From Candidatus Rifleibacteriota bacterium (GTDB taxonomy: Bacteria; Vulcanimicrobiota; Xenobia; Xenobiales; Xenobiaceae): DNA of 11,294 nt. Within the stretch, counting starts at the first letter, position 1, and every line of letters starts with the position of its first letter. Shown here in pieces: positions 7,391 through 11,294 of this stretch. Under the pieces are notes generated by a model that saw only the letters and a program-made list of their open reading frames with translations, was not told the DNA's origin and did not search any database. The stretch spans positions 1-11,294 of the forward strand of contig CAAGRW010000171.1 in the NCBI GenBank assembly GCA_900772775.1. Direction: 5' to 3'. Made by a program: the position numbers and the translations under genes.

Positions 7391-7405
7391 TTTGCTACTA
7401 GCAAA
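7391..7405. promoter_or_regulatory. 15-base perfect dyad in the divergent HD-GYP/rplM region
   Basis: TTTGCTACTAGCAAA has 7-base arms around a single central base, the form expected of a binding site for a dimeric regulator. It lies about 50 bases upstream of the rplM -35 box and 148 bases from the HD-GYP start. A direct repeat TCGATATT flanks it on both sides, roughly 55 bases apart. The remainder of 7244-7454 is AT-rich and holds no gene I can support; no strong minus-strand promoter for the HD-GYP gene is evident. Confidence 0.3.
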
Positions 7406-7454
7406 TACCATGCCTCGATATTGGAAAAAAAAATGAAAAGTAGCTCAAAAGGCC

Positions 7455-7483
7455 TTCACTTTAAAGCTTTTTTTTTGTATAAT
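7455..7483 (+). promoter_or_regulatory. Sigma-70-type promoter for rplM-rpsI
   Basis: TTCACT (7455-7460, 4 of 6 to TTGACA) is separated by exactly 17 bases from a perfect TATAAT (7478-7483). The spacer ends in a long T run. Transcription should start near 7490, leaving a leader of about 235 bases before rplM. Confidence 0.75.
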
Positions 7484-7489
7484 GCCTTA

Positions 7490-7725
7490 GCTGAATCGTA
7501 ACTTTTTGTTAAGGTTAGATCTTTCGAAGCCTTCTTGTCCCCGTTAGGAAGATTTTGCAGAGTTCCTTGACTAGAAAGCGGCGTGGCATTACTATGCCGC
7601 ATATGATTTGGAACTGCCTTTTTGCTTTTGCAGCAAGTTGGTAGATTTTAGATTTTAGAGACCGGCTTTTTTTGGCCCCGCTTTTAGAGGTTCGGGTCTG
7701 GCCGGCACGACGTGGAGGACTGGCA
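7490..7725 (+). promoter_or_regulatory. Long structured 5' leader of the rplM-rpsI mRNA
   Basis: This region shows no supportable ORF but has clear pairing potential. An outer stem joins AGTTCC (7561-7566) with GGAACT (7610-7615), extendable by a GC pair beyond a two-base bulge. Inside it, GTGGCAT (7583-7589) pairs with ATGCCGC (7594-7600) around a TACT loop; GCGGCGT (7578-7584) could pair with the same 3' strand instead, giving two exclusive folds. A further hairpin is TTGCT/AGCAA (7622-7636). A tandem GATTTTA repeat lies at 7644-7657. In several phyla r-protein L13 is known to regulate its own operon through a leader RNA, and position and size fit that role here. This assignment is inference; I do not recognise a specific known leader family. 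Confidence 0.5.
7561..7629 (+). terminator. Possible attenuator inside the rplM leader
   Basis: The AGTTCC/GGAACT stem closing at 7615 (or 7617) is followed directly by CCTTTTTGCTTTT (T runs at 7619-7623 and 7626-7629). A closing hairpin plus a T-rich tail upstream of the gene is the layout of a transcription attenuator. The enclosed region is large (about 55 bases with its own hairpin), so it is a weaker terminator than a compact hairpin, and a purely translational control element is equally possible. Confidence 0.28.
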
Positions 7726-8160
7726 GTGAAGACGTATGCCGTCAAGGCCAACGAGGTAAAAAAAGATTGGTACGTAGTAGACGCCGAAGGCAAAACTTTG
7801 GGTCGTTTAGCTACTCAGATCGCTCGCGTGCTCATCGGTAAGCACAAACCTACATTTACACCTCATATGGATGTTGGCGATTTTGTTATAGTATTGAATG
7901 CCGATAAAGTGGTGCTCACTGGTTCAAAGGCCACCAGCAAGGAATATATCAGACACTCTCGTTATCCCGGCGGTTTGAAGACCGTTGCTTATAGCGAAAT
8001 GATCGCTAGATTCCCTGACAGAGTTATCAAGGCTGCCGTAGACGGTATGCTTCCTAAGAACAAACTGCGCGCCGTTCGTATGCGCAAGCTGAAAGTTTAC
8101 ACTGGCAGCACGCATCCTCATCAGGCTCAGCAGCCTCGCCCTCTTCCCGAGACCTTATAG
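7726..8160 (+). CDS. rplM: 50S ribosomal protein L13
   Basis: This 144-residue protein is a large-subunit r-protein that binds 23S rRNA early in 50S assembly. It matches L13 along its length: KTYAVKANEVKKDWYVVDAE at the start, GKTLGRLATQIARVLIGKHK (22-41), GDFVIVLNADKVVLTGSK, YSEMIARFPDRVIKAAVDGM, then MLPKNKLRAVRMRKLKVY and HPHQAQQP near the C-terminus. Length is typical (about 142-147). The start is GTG at 7726, preceded by GTGGAGGA with seven bases of spacing; an upstream in-frame TTG at 7672 would add 18 residues not found in the family and has no ribosome site. It is first in a two-gene unit with rpsI, 58 bases downstream, the arrangement conserved in most bacteria, and follows a long structured leader. 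Confidence 0.97.
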   Translation: MKTYAVKANEVKKDWYVVDAEGKTLGRLATQIARVLIGKHKPTFTPHMDVGDFVIVLNADKVVLTGSKATSKEYIRHSRYPGGLKTVAYSEMIARFPDRVIKAAVDGMLPKNKLRAVRMRKLKVYTGSTHPHQAQQPRPLPETL

Positions 8161-8218
8161 TTTTTAGGTTTTAGGAAAAGCGCTCTGTACTTTCAAGAAT
8201 CTTTAAAGGGGTAAGTTA

Positions 8219-8632
8219 ATGCCTAAAGTAAAGTTAGCAATCCAGTCGATGGTCCATCAGGCTACCGGCCGCAGAAAACGCGCTGTCGCTCGTGTTCGCT
8301 TAGTACCCGGTGACGGTCGCATCATCATCAACAAGCGCCCTTACGAGGAGTACTTCCCTCGCGCTACTCAGCAGATGCTCGTGCGTTCTCCTTTGGAACT
8401 CACCAAGACTGAGGGCAAATTCAACGTCTACGCTACCTGTGACGGTGGCGGCGTTTCCGGTCAGGCCGGAGCTGTAAAGCACGGTATCGCCAGAGCTTTA
8501 GAAGCTTTTGACGGAACCCTTCGCACCGAATTGAAGCGAGCTGGATTCATGACTCGTGACTCTCGTGAAAAAGAGCGTAAGAAATACGGTCGCAAGCGTG
8601 CTCGTCGCGGATTCCAGTGGACCAAACGTTAG
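8219..8632 (+). CDS. rpsI: 30S ribosomal protein S9
   Basis: This 137-residue protein is a small-subunit component of the head domain; its C-terminal tail reaches toward the P-site tRNA. Family landmarks are TGRRKRAVARVRLVPGDG (16-33), a GGGVSGQAGAVKHGIARAL block (near 76-94), DSREKERKKYGRKRARRG and the basic end in WTKR; the terminal Lys-Arg is the conserved tRNA-contacting tail. The first ~14 residues (MPKVKLAIQSMVHQ) are slightly longer than in many S9 proteins, but AAAGGGG eight bases before the ATG supports this start. The 58-base gap after rplM holds a tandem TTTTAGG repeat (8162-8175) and no terminator, so both genes should share one transcript. A terminator-like hairpin follows. Confidence 0.97.
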   Translation: MPKVKLAIQSMVHQATGRRKRAVARVRLVPGDGRIIINKRPYEEYFPRATQQMLVRSPLELTKTEGKFNVYATCDGGGVSGQAGAVKHGIARALEAFDGTLRTELKRAGFMTRDSREKERKKYGRKRARRGFQWTKR

Positions 8633-8687
8633 TTTTTGTGGCGCTCTTTTAAGAGCTGCTTAAAAGCTAAGAACGTTTTTCGAGGTT

Positions 8688-8727
8688 GCTGCTTTAACCA
8701 TTACGGTTGGGCAGCTTCTTCTATTTT
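8688..8727 (+). terminator. Rho-independent terminator after rpsI
   Basis: GCTGC (8688-8692) pairs with GCAGC (8711-8715) and AACC (8696-8699) with GGTT (8705-8708), with T-G wobbles between them and an ATTAC loop. A T-rich tail TTCTTCTATTTTT follows. A second palindrome, GCTCTTTTAAGAGC (8643-8656), lies closer to rpsI. The site fits the end of the rplM-rpsI transcript. No convincing promoter for nnr is seen between here and 8769. Confidence 0.6.
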
Positions 8728-8768
8728 TAAATACTTTTTCTATTTTTCGGCGCGAGGAGTTCCAATAT

Positions 8769-10370
8769 ATGCGTATTGTCAAAGCTAAAGAAATGGCTGC
8801 TATCGATCATGATACCATGCAAAAAGTAGGTATTACCGGCGCTGTACTTATGGAGAGAGCCGGCTTTGCTATTTTTACCGCTATAGTAAAGCATTTTGGC
8901 TCTGTAAAAGGTAAACGCTTTTTAGTTTTGTGCGGGCCAGGCAATAATGGGGGAGATGGTTTTGTTATTGCTCGCTACCTTTGTGAAGCTGAGGCCGAAG
9001 TTATTTGTCTTTCCATGAAAGAATTGGATAATTTACGCGGCGATGCTCAACTTTATGCTTCTATTTATCAAAAATTGTACGACAATTTACATATATATGT
9101 TGATATAGAGCAAATTAAACGCTTTTTGCAGGAAACTGAATATGTAGTAGATGCGCTTTTTGGTAATGGTCTGGACAGAAACTTAAAATCCCCTTATATC
9201 GAAATTATTGAGTCTATAAATGAGCATGCAAATAGGCTTAAAGTTATAGCTGTAGATTTGCCTTCTGGCTTAGAAGCAGACAGCGGTCAAATTTTGGGCA
9301 ATGCTCCCTCTTGTCAACTTACGGTAACTGTGGGATTACCCAAATGGGGACTTTATTTAGAACCTGGTCGCAGTAGGGCAGGTAAAGTTGAAGTTGCTGA
9401 TATAGGTTTTCCTAAAGTTCTAACTGAAGATCCTACTAAAGAGTGTCTTATTGTTGATCAAGAATTGGCTGCTTCTCTTCTGCCTACCAGAGCCAGAAAC
9501 GCCTATAAGGGTACTTTTGGTACTGTTTGGGTAATTGGTGGATCTGATTATTATTTGGGAGCGCCACTTCTTTCTTCTCAGGCTGCTTTACGCTCCGGAG
9601 CCGGTATGGTGCTTTTGGCTGCTCCATCTTCTCTTTGTCGCAAAATAGGAGCCGCTTATCCGGAAGTAATGCGTTGCCCTTTAGAAGATGAAGGCTTCCT
9701 CAATGAGCACGATCTAGAATATTTCCCTTGGCTTAAAAACGACAAAAATGGTATGGAGCTTTCTTCTCATCCTTGCCCTTGGCCTTCTCCTAAAGCTGTT
9801 TGTTTAGGGCCTGGGTTAGGGCGAAAAGCTGAAACTACCGAAGCTGTCCGCACTTTAATAACAAAATGTCCTGTGCCTATGGTCATTGATGCTGACGCTC
9901 TGTGGCATTTAAGCAAAATTGCCACTGCCGAAAAAGTCGATTTGCAACAAAAGTGTGTATTAACTCCGCATCTAGGCGAACTTTCTCGGCTTTTGGATAC
10001 CGATGTTGCCGAATTAGAGAAAAACTTGCCTTATTACGCCCGTTTATGCGCTCAGAAATATCATTGTATAGTAGCAGCTAAGGGAAGCCCTACTTTAGTA
10101 AGTGACGGCCAGCGTTGTTGGCTCAATAGTAGCGGTGGCCCTGTATTGGCTCAGGGAGGCTCGGGCGACGTCTTAGCCGGTTTAATTTCCGGTTTGTTAG
10201 CTCAAGGAATGGAGCCTTTTGAAGCAGCCGTTTTGGGAGTTTATTGGCATGGCGCCGCCGGCGATAAAGCTTCCGCCGAACATTCTGATCGTGGTCTTGT
10301 CGCTTCTGAGATAAGTAATTTACTTCCTGGAGTTAGCCAGGACTTTATAAATTTATTAGGAAATAAATGA
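8769..10370 (+). CDS. nnr: Bifunctional NAD(P)H-hydrate epimerase / ADP-dependent NAD(P)H-hydrate dehydratase
   Basis: This 533-residue cytoplasmic repair enzyme restores NADH and NADPH damaged by hydration: the N-terminal domain interconverts R and S hydrates and the C-terminal domain dehydrates the S form using ADP. The epimerase domain (about 1-215) shows MRIVKAKEMAAID, GPGNNGGDG (56-64), VDALFGNGL (127-135) and DLPSG (163-167). The dehydratase, with a ribokinase-like fold, follows: KGTFGTVWVIGGS (247-259), LGPGLG (346-351), DADAL (374-378), LTPHLGELSRLL (398-409), AAKGS (436-440) and GGSGDVLAG (463-471), where Asp467 is the expected catalytic base. All key motifs are present, and length fits the fused form (about 500). 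GAGGAG (8754-8759) precedes the ATG at good spacing. The next ORF starts 48 bases after its stop, so the two may be co-transcribed. An insertion rich in polar residues near 305-340 is longer than usual. Confidence 0.95.
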   Translation: MRIVKAKEMAAIDHDTMQKVGITGAVLMERAGFAIFTAIVKHFGSVKGKRFLVLCGPGNNGGDGFVIARYLCEAEAEVICLSMKELDNLRGDAQLYASIYQKLYDNLHIYVDIEQIKRFLQETEYVVDALFGNGLDRNLKSPYIEIIESINEHANRLKVIAVDLPSGLEADSGQILGNAPSCQLTVTVGLPKWGLYLEPGRSRAGKVEVADIGFPKVLTEDPTKECLIVDQELAASLLPTRARNAYKGTFGTVWVIGGSDYYLGAPLLSSQAALRSGAGMVLLAAPSSLCRKIGAAYPEVMRCPLEDEGFLNEHDLEYFPWLKNDKNGMELSSHPCPWPSPKAVCLGPGLGRKAETTEAVRTLITKCPVPMVIDADALWHLSKIATAEKVDLQQKCVLTPHLGELSRLLDTDVAELEKNLPYYARLCAQKYHCIVAAKGSPTLVSDGQRCWLNSSGGPVLAQGGSGDVLAGLISGLLAQGMEPFEAAVLGVYWHGAAGDKASAEHSDRGLVASEISNLLPGVSQDFINLLGNK

Positions 10371-10418
10371 GTAATTAACCAAAAATATCCTTGAAAAGGA
10401 ACGGTTTTAGTTCTCATT

Positions 10419-11294
10419 ATGAGTATCGCCAGCAGGACGCCTATTCAAGTTTATCCGGCTATTCTGGATGCAGTTAGATTATATTTTAATGGATACAGAG
10501 AAGTATTTAAATTCTCTACTAAAGATAGTCTTATTTTTGGTTTCTCTAGACAGAAAGATCAAGATTGTTACCAATTTTTGTTGGTTCAAGCTGCCAAATA
10601 CAAAGGATGTATCAATGCTGAAGTAGCGGTATCGCCTGTAAAGCGCTATCCCTATTACCGCCGTCGCGAATCTTTGCCTTTAGGTACTTTTGCTTTCCGC
10701 GAGAGATGTAGCTTGATGACTAAAGATAAAGATTTTTCCTTTGGCTACAATGGTACCAATTTGGATAGAGTATTGAGTATTTGCTTTGGCGATTATGCTA
10801 TTCCGGCTATGCATCGTCTTTACGACGAAACTAGAGCAGAAGCTTCTATGGCTGCCCACGTATGGGATACTATTTATGCCGATTGGCAAGAAGCTGAAAG
10901 TAAAGCCGATTTTATCAGTGTAAAGCGCTATCCTGATTTGGAACATGAAGAAGAAGCCAATCGCTTTATCTCTCAAGAAGTATTGGGTAGTAATCGCTAC
11001 GATCGTTACTTAGGGCCTCTTAAGCTTTGCTATCAAGATAGTGATTTTTTCAATTGTCATGTTTATTTAATGGCCAGTGCAATGGAATTTGTCGAGCCGC
11101 CGGCTATGCCTAAGAAAGAGCACGAGGAAGTTAACAATCAGCAAATAGTCAATAAGGGGCAGAGGGTCATAACTTGGCGCGATATTTTAGGCCCGGCCGA
11201 ACCGGTTATCTCTACCCAAACGCCTAAACCTATGCTGAGAGCTAATGAAGATTGGCGTGACCCTTTAGAAGATCCGATTATTGGCGTTTTAGGC
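10419..11294 (+). CDS. Unrecognised protein, truncated at the right edge
   Basis: The frame is open for 292 codons from ATG 10419 to the window end with no stop, and codon use resembles nnr, so it is a real gene missing its 3' end. No signal peptide or membrane segment is visible. Residues ~1-170 look like a compact mixed alpha/beta domain (FKFSTKDSLIFGFSR, YQFLLVQAAKY, FAFRERCSLM, TNLDRVLSICFGDYA and an ADWQEAESK helix); after ~230 it turns polar and Pro-rich, likely a linker. VKRYP occurs twice (near residues 75-79 and 169-173). The domain loosely recalls small proteins of the DUF4304 type, but I do not rely on this. An AAAAGGA at 10394-10400 is too far from the ATG (18 bases) unless the short GGAAC/GTTCT hairpin (10398-10414) brings it closer. 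No other ATG, GTG or TTG start is available between the upstream stop and this ATG. Confidence 0.75.
   Translation, partial: MSIASRTPIQVYPAILDAVRLYFNGYREVFKFSTKDSLIFGFSRQKDQDCYQFLLVQAAKYKGCINAEVAVSPVKRYPYYRRRESLPLGTFAFRERCSLMTKDKDFSFGYNGTNLDRVLSICFGDYAIPAMHRLYDETRAEASMAAHVWDTIYADWQEAESKADFISVKRYPDLEHEEEANRFISQEVLGSNRYDRYLGPLKLCYQDSDFFNCHVYLMASAMEFVEPPAMPKKEHEEVNNQQIVNKGQRVITWRDILGPAEPVISTQTPKPMLRANEDWRDPLEDPIIGVLG
10638..10933 (+). repeat. Two exact copies of a 14-base word inside the last ORF
   Basis: GTAAAGCGCTATCC occurs at 10638-10651 and 10920-10933, 282 bases (94 codons) apart and in the same frame, encoding VKRYP plus flanks both times. The flanking protein sequence is not obviously duplicated, so it may be a local repeated motif or chance. 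Confidence 0.35.

Noticed and set aside
7672..7725. In-frame extension of rplM to a TTG at 7672.
   Set aside because: The 18 added residues are not part of L13, and the GTG at 7726 has a strong ribosome site at the right spacing.
1..11294. CRISPR arrays, tRNA or rRNA genes, insertion sequences and attachment sites.
   Set aside because: I saw no regularly spaced repeats, no transposase or integrase motifs, no terminal inverted repeats with target duplications, and no tRNA-like cloverleaf in the intergenic regions.

Overview
The window is a bacterial chromosomal segment of moderate GC (mid-40s percent by eye) with tightly packed genes and a mix of ATG, GTG and TTG starts. Nothing in it looks phage-, plasmid- or IS-derived. 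The ribosomal pair rplM-rpsI, an NAD(P)H-hydrate repair enzyme, a polyamine-type ABC transporter and a PocR-like/GAF/GAF/HD-GYP signalling protein point to a free-living or host-associated bacterium that uses cyclic-di-GMP-type signalling. I cannot place the phylum. Several proteins are unfamiliar enough that a poorly sampled lineage is plausible, but that is inference.

Left part (1-4030, all minus strand): an exported protein of unknown function (2702-4030) is followed by an apparent operon. The operon has a polyamine-type ABC ATPase (potA, TTG start with a strong Shine-Dalgarno), a Tat-type substrate-binding lipoprotein (potD-like), and a small protein with one membrane segment whose ATG overlaps the potD stop (TAATG). 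Permease genes would be expected here. Only this short ORF, which may be the N-terminal end of a broken permease, lies inside the window.

Middle (4031-7243): a divergent, plus-strand gene (4179-5000) encodes a protein that aligns along its C-terminal half with the arginase/agmatinase family but has lost nearly all metal ligands, so it is a likely pseudoenzyme. It converges on a 748-residue minus-strand PocR-like/GAF/GAF/HD-GYP protein, and the two stop codons interlock (4997-5000).

Right part (7244-11294, plus strand): a 482-base divergent intergenic region holds a 15-base dyad and a good sigma-70-type promoter. It is followed by a ~235-base structured leader ahead of rplM and rpsI. A hairpin with a T-rich tail ends that unit. 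Then come nnr (bifunctional NAD(P)H-hydrate epimerase/dehydratase) and, 48 bases on, an unrecognised ORF running off the window.

The most interesting items are the ligand-stripped ureohydrolase homologue, the structured rplM leader with a possible attenuator, and the incomplete transporter operon. I did not find a convincing new multi-gene system.
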